Of a DNA stretch of 64,000 nucleotides, positions 40,511 through 48,580 are shown one piece after another. Under the pieces are notes generated by a model. It saw only the letters and a program-made list of their open reading frames with translations, did not search any database and was not told the origin of the DNA. The translations under genes were made by a program, and so were the position numbers. Positions within the stretch are counted from its first letter, which is position 1, and every line of letters starts with the position of its first letter. The stretch lies in contig NZ_MOAL01000002.1 in NCBI RefSeq assembly GCF_003731765.1, positions 372,001-436,000 of the forward strand. Reading direction: 5' to 3'. The stretch comes from Pseudomonas chlororaphis (lineage in GTDB: Bacteria; Pseudomonadota; Gammaproteobacteria; Pseudomonadales; Pseudomonadaceae).

Positions 40511-40828
40511 ATGGCCTCGCTCGCGATGAAAATCACCCTGGAACGTATCGCCCTGTTTCAATTCACCCCGACGCACTGTGCCCAGGCCCGCCAGTTGCTG
40601 GGTTGGGACATGGATCAGCTGTGCCAAAAATCCACCGTCTCTGTGCAAGCCATCCAACGCTTCGAAGCCGGCTTTGAGGTACGCGATGTCACTCGCCTGG
40701 CCCTGGCCTTCTGCTTCGAAGCAGAAGGCCTGGTGTTCTTCCCCGGTTTCGAGCCTGGGCGCGGCATGAACGTGCGAGGTGCAACCCCCAACCCGATGGA
40801 GCGCGCGGATTACGCCCTGATCGAATGA
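40511..40828 (+). CDS. XRE-like helix-turn-helix protein
   Basis: 105 residues from the ATG at 40511, with GGAGGAAA at 40501-40508 as a strong binding site. Residues 20-60 (TPTHCAQARQLLGWDMDQLCQKSTVSVQAIQRFEAG) are a Cro/CI helix-turn-helix, followed by a short tail. 129 bases after the AraC gene, with an AT-rich stretch (about 40440-40490) as its own promoter. Target unknown. Confidence 0.75.
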   Translation: MASLAMKITLERIALFQFTPTHCAQARQLLGWDMDQLCQKSTVSVQAIQRFEAGFEVRDVTRLALAFCFEAEGLVFFPGFEPGRGMNVRGATPNPMERADYALIE

Positions 40829-41070
40829 TCCAGGGCGCTCATTACCGGCTCCAACCAGTGCTGCACCGAGTAATCGGCGGCAACCAGCCGGGCAAGCTGG
40901 CAATTGAGTTCCTTGATCCAGGTTCCATGGCGGCGCCGGCTGCGGGTGCCATGACCGCCACCATCGTAAACAGCCACCCAGGCCTGGAAAGTCTGGGTGG
41001 CAAGGTGGGATTCACCCCCGATGAAAATCTGCTCACTGCAGGGAAAGCTCACAGGGCGGCAACGCAACAC
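40810..41070 (-). CDS. Possible small protein, unknown
   Basis: 86 residues from a GTG at 41070, eight bases after the stop of the metallo-hydrolase on the same strand; its 3' end overlaps the convergent XRE-like gene by 19 bases. Codon use is Pseudomonas-like (FIGGESHLATQTFQAW, YDGGGHGTRSRRRHGTW) but there is no Shine-Dalgarno sequence, so expression would depend on coupling to the upstream gene. No family recognised. It could also be chance open frame. Confidence 0.35.
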   Translation of the reverse strand: MLRCRPVSFPCSEQIFIGGESHLATQTFQAWVAVYDGGGHGTRSRRRHGTWIKELNCQLARLVAADYSVQHWLEPVMSALDHSIRA

Positions 41071-41077
41071 CGGGGGT

Positions 41078-42142
41078 TCAGGAGGACTGGGTTTCCAGAG
41101 ACGTGGTTTGTGCCTCGCCCTCCACGCTCAGCCACCAGGTGCTGCCGCGCTGGGGTTGCGACAGGCTGAAGGCTTGGCCCATCTGCGGCGTGGTGATGGC
41201 GATGCTGCGTTCCCAGGCCAAGGCCAGGATACGGTCGAAGGGTTCGTACCAGGCATGCATCGACAAATCGAAAGTGCCGTTGTGGATCGGCAGCAACCAG
41301 CGGCCCTTGAGGTCGATATGGGCCTGCAGGGTCTGCTCTGGCTGCATATGCACGTGGGGCCACTCGACGTTGTAGGCACCGGTTTCCATCAGGGTCAGGT
41401 CAAACGGGCCGTATTGCTGGCCGATGCGTTTGAAGCCATCGAAGTACCCGGTATCCCCACTGAAAAAGATCCGCACAGGGCCGTCGATCATCACCCACGA
41501 CGCCCACAAGGTGCTGTTGCCATCGAACAAACCACGCCCGGAAAAGTGCTGCGCCGGCGTCGCAATAAACCGGATGCCGTCGACCTCCGTGCCCTGCCAC
41601 CAATCCAGTTGCCGGACCTTTTCCGCGGGGACGCCCCACTTGATCAAGGTCTCGCCCACGCCCAGGGGCGTGAGGAAGTGTCGGGCCTTTTCCGCCAGAT
41701 GCAGCACAGTGCGACGGTCCAAATGGTCGTAGTGGTTGTGGGACAAAATCACCGCCTCGATGGCCGGCAGCTCTTCCAGGCTGATGGGCGGTTGGTGAAA
41801 CCGTTTGGGGCCGGCCCACTGAACGGGCGAGGCGCGCTCCGCGAACACCGGGTCGGTGACCCAGAATTTGCCGCGCATCTTCAGCAGCACCGTCGAATGC
41901 CCAAGACGGAAGACACTGTGATCCGGCGCCGCCGACAATTGCTCGCGAGTCAAAGGCTGCACCGGGATCGCCCCCGCGGGGCGCGTGTTGCGCGGTTTGT
42001 GGAAAATCATGTTCCAGAAGATGCGCAGGGTTTTGCCGAAACCTGCATGTTGAACGGGGGCGTGGTTGCGATAGGCGCCTTGTTCCTGGCGCGAGGTTTC
42101 AAGGCGAGCGGCGCCGTCGGCGTTGGGCGAGATAGTGGCCAT
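41078..42142 (-). CDS. MBL-fold metallo-hydrolase (NAPE-PLD/UlaG-like)
   Basis: 354 residues from the ATG at 42142 (MATISPNADGAARLE). Metal-binding motif SHNHYDHLD (HxHxDH) at about 155, then HFLTPLG, AQHFSGRG, FSGDTGYFDGF and the final LLPIHNGTFDLS His, a complete dinuclear zinc site. The WVTDPVFAERASPVQWAGPKRFH part is typical of RomA/NAPE-phospholipase D-like enzymes. Substrate unknown. It is divergent from a TetR gene, with a perfect 22-base palindrome between them. Confidence 0.88.
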   Translation of the reverse strand: MATISPNADGAARLETSRQEQGAYRNHAPVQHAGFGKTLRIFWNMIFHKPRNTRPAGAIPVQPLTREQLSAAPDHSVFRLGHSTVLLKMRGKFWVTDPVFAERASPVQWAGPKRFHQPPISLEELPAIEAVILSHNHYDHLDRRTVLHLAEKARHFLTPLGVGETLIKWGVPAEKVRQLDWWQGTEVDGIRFIATPAQHFSGRGLFDGNSTLWASWVMIDGPVRIFFSGDTGYFDGFKRIGQQYGPFDLTLMETGAYNVEWPHVHMQPEQTLQAHIDLKGRWLLPIHNGTFDLSMHAWYEPFDRILALAWERSIAITTPQMGQAFSLSQPQRGSTWWLSVEGEAQTTSLETQSS

Positions 42143-42260
42143 GACTGAAGTGACTCCAAGGAACTCAACACGGTTCCGGCAATTCTCTGCGGGACGGTCC
42201 AGACCAACGCACGCAAGCATCAGTTGACTGTCATTGTTTGGATTTGAAGAGCGGATCAAG

Positions 42261-42282
42261 AACTACACTGCACAGTGTAGTT
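42261..42282. promoter_or_regulatory. Perfect palindrome, probable TetR operator
   Basis: AACTACACTG-CA-CAGTGTAGTT, two 10-base arms with a two-base spacer, located between the divergent metallo-hydrolase (start 42142) and TetR gene (start 42357). Size and symmetry fit a TetR-dimer operator, so the regulator should repress both genes. Confidence 0.8.
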
Positions 42283-42356
42283 TCTACATTGCATGAAGCA
42301 GAAGACTAAGTAAACTGCCGATTGCAGTGCCCCTTCAGCCAACTCGAACCTCACTT

Positions 42357-42965
42357 ATGACAGCTCCAAAGCGCCTCACCGACCGTAAACGCGAAGCCAT
42401 CATCCAGGCGGCGATCAACGAATTCCGCGCCAGCGGTTTCGAGATCACCAGCATGGATAAGATCGCCGCCACCGCCGGTGTCTCCAAGCGCACGGTGTAC
42501 AACCACTTCCCCAGCAAAGAGGAACTGTTCGCCGAAATTCTGCATAAGTTGTGGGCCAACATCTGTGCCCAGCCCGACGTCCAGTACCGCAGCGACCTGC
42601 CGCTGCGCGAGCAATTACACACACTGCTCCAGGCCAAACTGCGCATGCTGGGGGACGATAACTTTCTGGACCTGGCACGAGTCGCCATCGCCGCCACCAT
42701 CCACTCCCCTGAACGCGCGCAGAACATGGTGGCGCGCCTGAGCCAGCGCGAAGAAGGGCTGAGCATCTGGATTCGCGCAGCCGTGGCCGATGGCCGTCTC
42801 AAACCGGTGGATGCAGAGTTTGCCTCCCACCAACTCCAGGGCCTGATCAAGACATTCGCATTCTGGCCACAGATCAGCATGGGGCAACCTACACTGCCGC
42901 TCGCTGAACAAACCCAGGTCATCGAGTCGGCCCTGGACATGTTTCTGTCCCACTATCAGGTTTGA
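42357..42965 (+). CDS. TetR-family transcriptional regulator
   Basis: 202 residues from the ATG at 42357. N-terminal helix-turn-helix RKREAIIQAAINEFRASGFEITSMDKIAATAGVSKRTVYNHFPSKEELF in two parts, at about 10-58, then a helical ligand-binding domain of the AefR type (C-terminal TetR_C_7-like, GRLKPVDAEFASHQLQGLIKTFAFWPQ). Likely represses itself and the divergent metallo-hydrolase through the palindrome at 42261-42282. Confidence 0.92.
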   Translation: MTAPKRLTDRKREAIIQAAINEFRASGFEITSMDKIAATAGVSKRTVYNHFPSKEELFAEILHKLWANICAQPDVQYRSDLPLREQLHTLLQAKLRMLGDDNFLDLARVAIAATIHSPERAQNMVARLSQREEGLSIWIRAAVADGRLKPVDAEFASHQLQGLIKTFAFWPQISMGQPTLPLAEQTQVIESALDMFLSHYQV

Positions 42966-43103
42966 TTCCCCGCCCGATCCGTCTCTTCAGGAAGCCTCTT
43001 CCCTAGCCCTTAACGGCCCCTCTCAACGCTCTGAAACGACCTCGCAGCGCCCCTCCCACTGTTAAATGGCTTCGAAGGACACTGATTATTCTTCTTGGAA
43101 TAA

Positions 43104-44255
43104 ATGACAATATTCACCAGACTTATCCGATCAACGGCTATAGCGCATAAAACACCACAAGGTGTTTCAGAAGCAGATCTGGTGCATGACATTATGGAAA
43201 TTCAACAAGGCAAAGGGTTGTCATTTGCCAGGCGCATCTATCGCCCAAGGACCATTGGCTTGGGCATCGGTGGCATCAGTGTCTTCGCCGCGCTCTATCC
43301 CATTGCCCTGCCCAGCTGGATCTGGGCCCTGCTGCTGTTCAACGGCCTGATCTGGCCACACCTAGCTTACCAACTGTCGATCCGTTCGCGCTCGCCCTAC
43401 CAGGCTGAACGGCGCAACCTGCTGTATGACTCGCTCTGCGGCGGTTTCTGGGCCGCGGCCTTTCAGTTCAATCCGCTGCCGGCGGTGACCATCCTATCGA
43501 TGATGTCGATGAACAATGTCGCCGCTGGTGGACAACGCCTGCTGATTCATGGCGCCGTTGCCCAGGTGACTGGCGTCCTGGCGGCCTGGGCGCTGCTGGG
43601 CATGCACTTCAGCACCCAAATCAGCCAAATCCAGATCTACGCCTGCCTGCCGATGTTGACCCTCTACCCCCTGGCACTGGGCATGGTCTGCTATCGGCTG
43701 GCGATGAAACTGTCCGAACACAAGCGCACCTTGAGTACCCTGAGTCGCACCGACAGCCTCACCGGCCTGCTCAACCACGGTTCCTGGAAAGACCTGCTGC
43801 AGATCAAATTCCTCAAGTGCCTGGAGCATAAGGCCCAGGCCAGCATCGCCCTGATCGACGTCGATCACTTCAAGCTGATCAACGACAGCTACGGCCACAT
43901 CATCGGCGATGCGGTATTGCGCCAGTTGAGTGGCGAGTTGCGGCGCAACTTGCGCCAGGATGACCAGGCCGGCCGTTACGGTGGCGACGAATTTTGCGTG
44001 ATCCTGCCCGGCCTGCACCCGCAGCAGGCAGTGGAGGTGATGGAGCGCTTGCGTGAAGCCTTCAGCCATTACCGACACCCGGACGTTCCCGAGTTGCGCG
44101 TCAGCCTGAGCATCGGCCTGGCAGCCTTTCAGCAGGGTTTCAATGACACCGCCGACTGGCTCAACGAGGCCGACAAAGCCTTGTACCAGGCAAAAAACAC
44201 CGGGCGCAATAAAATCACCAGCGCCGCAATGCCCCCTGAGCCCGCCTTTGCCTGA
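43104..44255 (+). CDS. Membrane diguanylate cyclase, MASE2-GGDEF
   Basis: 383 residues from the ATG at 43104 (weak GGAA upstream; Met31 is an alternative). Residues 45-190 carry a MASE2 membrane sensor (RPRTIGLGIGGISVFAALYP, MSMNNVAAGGQRLL), as in AdrA/DgcC. The GGDEF domain (about 205-370) is intact: DSLTGLLNHGSW, DVDHFKLINDSYGH, RYGGDEF, and an RQDD inhibitory site five residues before GGDEF. It should make c-di-GMP with product inhibition at the inner membrane, promoting cellulose/biofilm-type behaviour. Confidence 0.92.
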   Translation: MTIFTRLIRSTAIAHKTPQGVSEADLVHDIMEIQQGKGLSFARRIYRPRTIGLGIGGISVFAALYPIALPSWIWALLLFNGLIWPHLAYQLSIRSRSPYQAERRNLLYDSLCGGFWAAAFQFNPLPAVTILSMMSMNNVAAGGQRLLIHGAVAQVTGVLAAWALLGMHFSTQISQIQIYACLPMLTLYPLALGMVCYRLAMKLSEHKRTLSTLSRTDSLTGLLNHGSWKDLLQIKFLKCLEHKAQASIALIDVDHFKLINDSYGHIIGDAVLRQLSGELRRNLRQDDQAGRYGGDEFCVILPGLHPQQAVEVMERLREAFSHYRHPDVPELRVSLSIGLAAFQQGFNDTADWLNEADKALYQAKNTGRNKITSAAMPPEPAFA

Positions 44256-44628
44256 GCCGCTGCCCGGCCAAAAACTTATACAAAATCTGGATAAATGCAG
44301 TTTTTGTACAAGTTTATTTAGATTTGTACGGTGTTAGCCATCATAATGCCGCCACTGCTCCCCCCTCCTGGAAGAGCGGCATCGCCCCATAGAATGAACC
44401 GCCGACCCACCCCAATCTGAATTGATTTGTAGACATGACGCCCTTCCTCCAACGACACCTCAAGGCTCAGCCCGGGTGCCGTGAAGGCTGAAATACCCGC
44501 TACCAGTTCAGTGTCAGTCATGGAGCGCTGGCACCCAGCAGACCCTGCCCAAGACCCTCGGGATCTTTTGGCATACAGGCGCACTCAATAGGGACCCACT
44601 CGACGCTTCCCACCGAGCACCAGCCACC
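44256..44628. other. Region upstream of the BdlA-like gene with TTTGTAC repeats
   Basis: 373 bases. An AT-rich block holds ACTTATACAAAA (44274-44285) and its near complement TTTTGTACAAGT (44302-44313), and a direct repeat TTTGTAC at 44303-44309 and 44323-44329, exactly 20 bases apart. These look like regulator sites. A minus-strand open frame (44318-44584) lacks a good start and is not called. Confidence 0.45.
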
Positions 44629-45948
44629 ATGCTATTCAACCGCCACAACAAGACCATCGAAACCCTGCAGCACACCGTCGCCCAACAGGCTGGCCTGCTC
44701 GAAGCCCTCGAACGCTCCATGGCCGTCGTCGAGTTCGATCTACAGGGCCGAGTGCTGCGCGCCAATGACAACTTCCTCAAGACCATGGGCTACCGCGCCG
44801 AACAGGTGCTGGGCCAATCCCACCAGCAGTTTTGCAGCACCGAGTTCGTGCGCAGCAATGGGTACCGCCAGCTCTGGACGCGCCTGCAAAACGGCCAGTT
44901 CGAATCGGGCACCTACGAACGGCTCAACGGCAGCGGGCAACCGATCTGGCTGGAGGCGACCTACAACCCGATCAAGGACGCGACGGGCAAGGTCATCAAG
45001 GTGGTCAAATACGCCCTGGATGTCACCGCCAAGGTGCAACAGGAAACGGAAGCCAAGGCCAAGCTGCAAGCCATCGACCGCGCCATGGCGGTGATCGAGT
45101 TCAACCTCGACGGCAGCATCATCAGCGCCAACCAGAACTTCCTCAATCGCATGGGCTACACCCTGGCCGAACTGCAAGGCAAACATCACCGGATATTCTG
45201 CAAGCCAGAGCTGGCCAACAGCAGCGCCTACCAGGATTTCTGGCGCCGGCTCAATCAGGGCGAGCTGTTCAACGGCCAGTTCGAGCGTGTCGACAAACAG
45301 GGCCGCACCCTGTGGCTGGAAGCCAACTACAACCCGGTGTATGACGCCGCTGGGCGCCTGATCAAAGTGGTGAAGTTCGCCTCGGATGTCACCCAACGAG
45401 TGGAACAGCACGAGCAGGACGCCCGCAGCGCCAGCCAGGCCTACCACATCTCCATGGAGACGCGGAAAGTGGCCGAACAAGGCACCGAGGTGATCCAGCA
45501 AGCGGCCAGCGAAATGCGCCACATTGCCAGCAATATCGAAGACTCCTCGGCCTTGATCGCCAAACTCGGTGACCGCTCCGAACAGATCACCGCGATCGTC
45601 AACACCATCCGTTCCATCGCCGACCAGACCAACCTCCTGGCCCTCAATGCCGCCATCGAGGCCGCCCGCGCCGGTGAGCAAGGCCGGGGCTTTGCCGTGG
45701 TAGCCGATGAAGTCCGGCAACTGGCGGCCCGCACCAGCGGTTCGACGGCGGAAATTTCCGAGATGATCGAGAAGATCCAGAACGAAACCCAGCAAGCGAT
45801 CAAAAGCATGGACGGCACCCGCGACCGGGCGGCCAAAGGCGTGGGCCTGGCCGATCAGGCCGGTACCGTGATCCTGCAGATACGCGAAGGCACCGGCCAC
45901 GCCGTCCAGGCGGTGAGCATGTTCGCCAGCGAACGCGGCGCACTCTGA
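44629..45948 (+). CDS. BdlA-like soluble chemoreceptor: two PAS domains and MCP signalling domain
   Basis: 439 residues without membrane segments. Two tandem PAS domains (about 25-140 and 150-262; [20 protein letters not shown] and [20 protein letters not shown]) with PAC tails ([27 protein letters not shown]), then a short MCP domain with the hairpin tip [20 protein letters not shown]. The same layout as P. aeruginosa BdlA, which governs biofilm dispersion and binds c-di-GMP phosphodiesterases. The MCP part is shorter than in full receptors. It follows a diguanylate cyclase gene on the same strand, though with its own 373-base upstream region. Confidence 0.85.
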   Translation: MLFNRHNKTIETLQHTVAQQAGLLEALERSMAVVEFDLQGRVLRANDNFLKTMGYRAEQVLGQSHQQFCSTEFVRSNGYRQLWTRLQNGQFESGTYERLNGSGQPIWLEATYNPIKDATGKVIKVVKYALDVTAKVQQETEAKAKLQAIDRAMAVIEFNLDGSIISANQNFLNRMGYTLAELQGKHHRIFCKPELANSSAYQDFWRRLNQGELFNGQFERVDKQGRTLWLEANYNPVYDAAGRLIKVVKFASDVTQRVEQHEQDARSASQAYHISMETRKVAEQGTEVIQQAASEMRHIASNIEDSSALIAKLGDRSEQITAIVNTIRSIADQTNLLALNAAIEAARAGEQGRGFAVVADEVRQLAARTSGSTAEISEMIEKIQNETQQAIKSMDGTRDRAAKGVGLADQAGTVILQIREGTGHAVQAVSMFASERGAL

Positions 45949-45958
45949 GCCAGGGGAT

Positions 45959-45982
45959 GCCGACGCGGGTTAACGCGTCGGC
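45959..45982 (+). terminator. Hairpin after the BdlA-like gene
   Basis: GCCGACGCG / CGCGTCGGC perfect 9-base stem with a six-base loop, directly after the stop codon. No T run, so termination is uncertain. Confidence 0.45.
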
Positions 45983-46034
45983 GGCACGGGGTGGCGCTAT
46001 AGTTGCGCGATCGTCTGCCCGGTAGAAAATCCCC

Positions 46035-46574
46035 ATGACCACCAAACGCCCTGAAGAAACCCCAGTCCCCGCTGTCGACCACCTGCGCTTCCATCGCCGC
46101 CACGCCCACCTGGCCCCCACCTTCGGCACCGACGCCTTCGCCTTGAAGGCCGAAGCCTTCGCCCGCTTCTTTGGCACGCCGACCTTTCTCGGGGCCCAGA
46201 CCCTGATCGTACTGGTCTGGATCGGCCTCAACCTCAGCGGCGTCACCACTTTCGACGTCTACCCCTTTATCCTCCTCAACCTGGCGTTCAGCCTGCAGGC
46301 AGCCTACGCGGCACCGCTGATTTTGCTGGCACAGACCCGCCAGGCCGCCCGTGACAAAGCCCAGGCCGATGCCGATGCGCAACACCGCGAAGCCCTGGCC
46401 GTGGCCAACAGCGAGCGGCAGGCCCAAGCCGCCCACAGCAGCGCGCAATTACTGGAGCTGCTGGAGCAAAACACCCGCCTCACCGAAATGACCAAGCAAC
46501 TGACCGAACGCATCGAAAACCTGACCAGCGAGATGCATCAGCACTTTGTCCGCAAGGAACCGCCCCAGGCTTGA
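46035..46574 (+). CDS. DUF1003 family membrane protein
   Basis: 179 residues. The family core is clear: FGTPTFLGAQTLIVLVWIGLN (helix 1), FDVYPFILLNLAFSLQAAYAAPLILLAQTRQAARDK (helix 2 and basic exit). The C-terminal 70 residues form a coiled coil (LLELLEQNTRLTEMTKQLTERIENLTSEM). Two-helix inner-membrane protein with a cytoplasmic coiled coil; function unknown in the family. Single gene, convergent with the LysR gene (three bases apart). Confidence 0.88.
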   Translation: MTTKRPEETPVPAVDHLRFHRRHAHLAPTFGTDAFALKAEAFARFFGTPTFLGAQTLIVLVWIGLNLSGVTTFDVYPFILLNLAFSLQAAYAAPLILLAQTRQAARDKAQADADAQHREALAVANSERQAQAAHSSAQLLELLEQNTRLTEMTKQLTERIENLTSEMHQHFVRKEPPQA

Positions 46575-46577
46575 GGG

Positions 46578-47453
46578 TCAAGGCAGGCGAACGTGGCGCG
46601 CCAGTTCGTCGAACAGGGCCACCACCGAGCGCAGCGCCCGACAGTCCGGGCGGGTCAACAGCCACAGCCCGGTGTCATGGCCCAAGGGTTCGCTCAGCGG
46701 CTCCAGCCCACCGCCGATAAGGAAGTCCGGCAGCGCAGCCACCCCCAAGCCCGCACGCACCAACTCGGTCACCGACTGCATGCTGTTGCAGCGGTAGCTG
46801 GGGCGCACACCCGGCCATTGACTGCGGCGCCAGGTCACCGTGGGGTGATCGGGCAGAAAATCGTCCGGGGCAATCCAGGCCACGCGAGACAGATCAGTGC
46901 AGTCGACCCGTTGCCGATAGGCAGCACTGGCACACACTCGATAAGCCACGGTCCCGAGGCGCCGGCCCACCAAGTGCTCCGGTGGCGCGGCAGTCAGGCG
47001 CAGGGCGATATCGGCGTCGCGACGGCTGAGGTTGGCAAAGTCGTTGGAGGTGCACAGCTCCACGGTCAACGCCGGGTAGCCGGGCATGAACTGCGCCAGG
47101 GCCGGCAGCAGCAACCCTTGCAACACCGAATCGGTGCAGGTCAGGCGCACGGTGCCACTGATGATTTCCCCGCCCTGGTCCACACCGATCCGCGCCGCCT
47201 CCAGGGCTTGTTCGGCACGCTCGGCCTGTTGCGCCAGAGTCTGCGCCAGGCTGGTGGGCAGGTAGCCCGCCCGGCTCTTATCGAACAGTTGCTGGCCCAG
47301 GGCGGCCTCCAGACGGCGTACCGCGCGAAACACCGTGGACACATCGACCCTAAGCAGCGCCGCGGCACGGGCCAGTGACCCGCCGCGCACCAGGGCAAGA
47401 ATCAGGACGAGGTCGGGGTAGTCAAGCTGATAGTGCGTGGCTGCATTGATCAA
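46578..47453 (-). CDS. LysR-family transcriptional regulator
   Basis: 291 residues if started at the TTG at 47453 (MINAATHYQLDYPDLVLILALV). The frame is open far upstream, but that part overlaps the divergent gene and is not typical LysR sequence. Winged helix at 15-65 (GSLARAAALLRVDVSTVFRAVRRLEAALG), then the periplasmic-binding-like effector domain (about 95-285). No good binding site is visible for the TTG start, so the exact N-terminus is uncertain. Divergent from the amidotransferase-like gene 87 bases away, which it probably regulates. Confidence 0.85.
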   Translation of the reverse strand: MINAATHYQLDYPDLVLILALVRGGSLARAAALLRVDVSTVFRAVRRLEAALGQQLFDKSRAGYLPTSLAQTLAQQAERAEQALEAARIGVDQGGEIISGTVRLTCTDSVLQGLLLPALAQFMPGYPALTVELCTSNDFANLSRRDADIALRLTAAPPEHLVGRRLGTVAYRVCASAAYRQRVDCTDLSRVAWIAPDDFLPDHPTVTWRRSQWPGVRPSYRCNSMQSVTELVRAGLGVAALPDFLIGGGLEPLSEPLGHDTGLWLLTRPDCRALRSVVALFDELARHVRLP

Positions 47454-47540
47454 TTGGATAAACGCCAATATTGATTGCGTGGGCGCCAATTTATAGTGGC
47501 CGCCAGGAATCAACAAGCCATCGTCCCCCAGGGAGCCTCC

Positions 47541-48257
47541 ATGCACGCCAACCGACCCCAGCCCAACGTTCGCATCGCCCTGATTGGCGACTACGACCCG
47601 CAGATCACCGCCCATCAAGCCATTCCCCAAGCCCTGGAGATGGCAGCGGCCGCCACCGAGGTCGAGCTGACCTACCAATGGCTGGGCACCGATACCCTGA
47701 ATGCGGACGCTCAGTTGGAGGGCTTCGATGGCATCTGGTGTGTGCCCGGCAGCCCTTATCGCCACCTTGATGGCGCGCTACTGGCAATCCGCGTGGCCCG
47801 GGAGCAACAACGGCCCTTCCTCGGCACCTGCGGCGGCTTTCAACATGGGGTGCTGGAATACGCGCGCCATGTCTTGGGCTGGGCGGACGCCGAGCACGGT
47901 GAACTGCACCCGGAGGCGCAACGGGCCCTGCTCACGCCCTTGAGCTGCTCACTGGTGGAAGCCGTCGACAGCATTCGTCTGCAGCCCGGCAGCCGCATCG
48001 CCGAGGCCTATCAAAGCCTGGAGATCATCGAGGGTTATCGCTGTCGTTACGGGGTCAATCCGCAGTTCGCCGACGCGCTGCTGAGCGGTGCGCTGGTCGC
48101 CACCGGGCACGACACAGCGGGCGACCTGCGAGCGGTCGAGCTCAAGGGCCATCGTTTTTTTGTCGCGACCCTGTTTCAGCCCGAACGCGCAGCCTTGGCC
48201 GGCAAGGTACCGCCCCTGGTGTGCGCCCTGCTCAACGCTTGCAAGGAGCCGCACTGA
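47541..48257 (+). CDS. CTP-synthase-like class I glutamine amidotransferase homologue
   Basis: 238 residues from the ATG at 47541 with GGGAG upstream. It resembles the C-terminal amidotransferase half of CTP synthase: RIALIGDYDPQITAHQAIPQAL, DGIWCVPGSPYRH, nucleophile-elbow FLGTCGGFQHGVLEYAR with the Cys, and FFVATLFQPERAAL. In true glutaminases the last motif is FHPE, with the catalytic His; here it is FQPE, so glutamine hydrolysis is doubtful. It overlaps the next gene by one base (TGATG). Function unknown. Confidence 0.8.
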   Translation: MHANRPQPNVRIALIGDYDPQITAHQAIPQALEMAAAATEVELTYQWLGTDTLNADAQLEGFDGIWCVPGSPYRHLDGALLAIRVAREQQRPFLGTCGGFQHGVLEYARHVLGWADAEHGELHPEAQRALLTPLSCSLVEAVDSIRLQPGSRIAEAYQSLEIIEGYRCRYGVNPQFADALLSGALVATGHDTAGDLRAVELKGHRFFVATLFQPERAALAGKVPPLVCALLNACKEPH

Positions 48258-48580
48258 TGATCGGCAGCACACCCGCCCCCCCTTATTACGCAGTGATCTT
48301 CAGCTCGCAACGCAGCGCCGCCGACCCGGAATACGATCAGGCCGCCCAGCGCATGCTCGAACTGGCCATTCAGCAACCGGGGTTTCTCGGTGCGGAGTCC
48401 AGCCGCGATGAGCAAGGTTTTGGCATCACCGTGTCTTACTGGCATGACGAAGCAGCGATCCTGGCCTGGAAGCACCATGCCGAACACAGCGTCATCCGCG
48501 AGCGCGGTCGCGCAGACTGGTACAGCCATTGCCACACCCGGGTGTGCAAAGTCGAACGGGCGTATCGCTTCGAACGCTAG
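48257..48580 (+). CDS. Antibiotic biosynthesis monooxygenase-type protein
   Basis: 107 residues, ABM ferredoxin-like fold: YYAVIFSSQRSAADPEYDQAAQRMLELAIQQPGFLGAES, then VSYWHDEAAILAWKHHAEHSVIRERGRADWYSHCHTRVCKVERAY. Such proteins are small dimeric monooxygenases or haem/quinone-handling enzymes. Its start shares a base with the stop of the amidotransferase-like gene, so the two are made together. Its substrate cannot be told. Confidence 0.85.
   Translation: MIGSTPAPPYYAVIFSSQRSAADPEYDQAAQRMLELAIQQPGFLGAESSRDEQGFGITVSYWHDEAAILAWKHHAEHSVIRERGRADWYSHCHTRVCKVERAYRFER

Noticed and set aside
44318..44584. 88-codon minus-strand frame between the cyclase and BdlA-like genes
   Set aside because: No good start or ribosome site and composition not typical; it covers the apparent promoter region.
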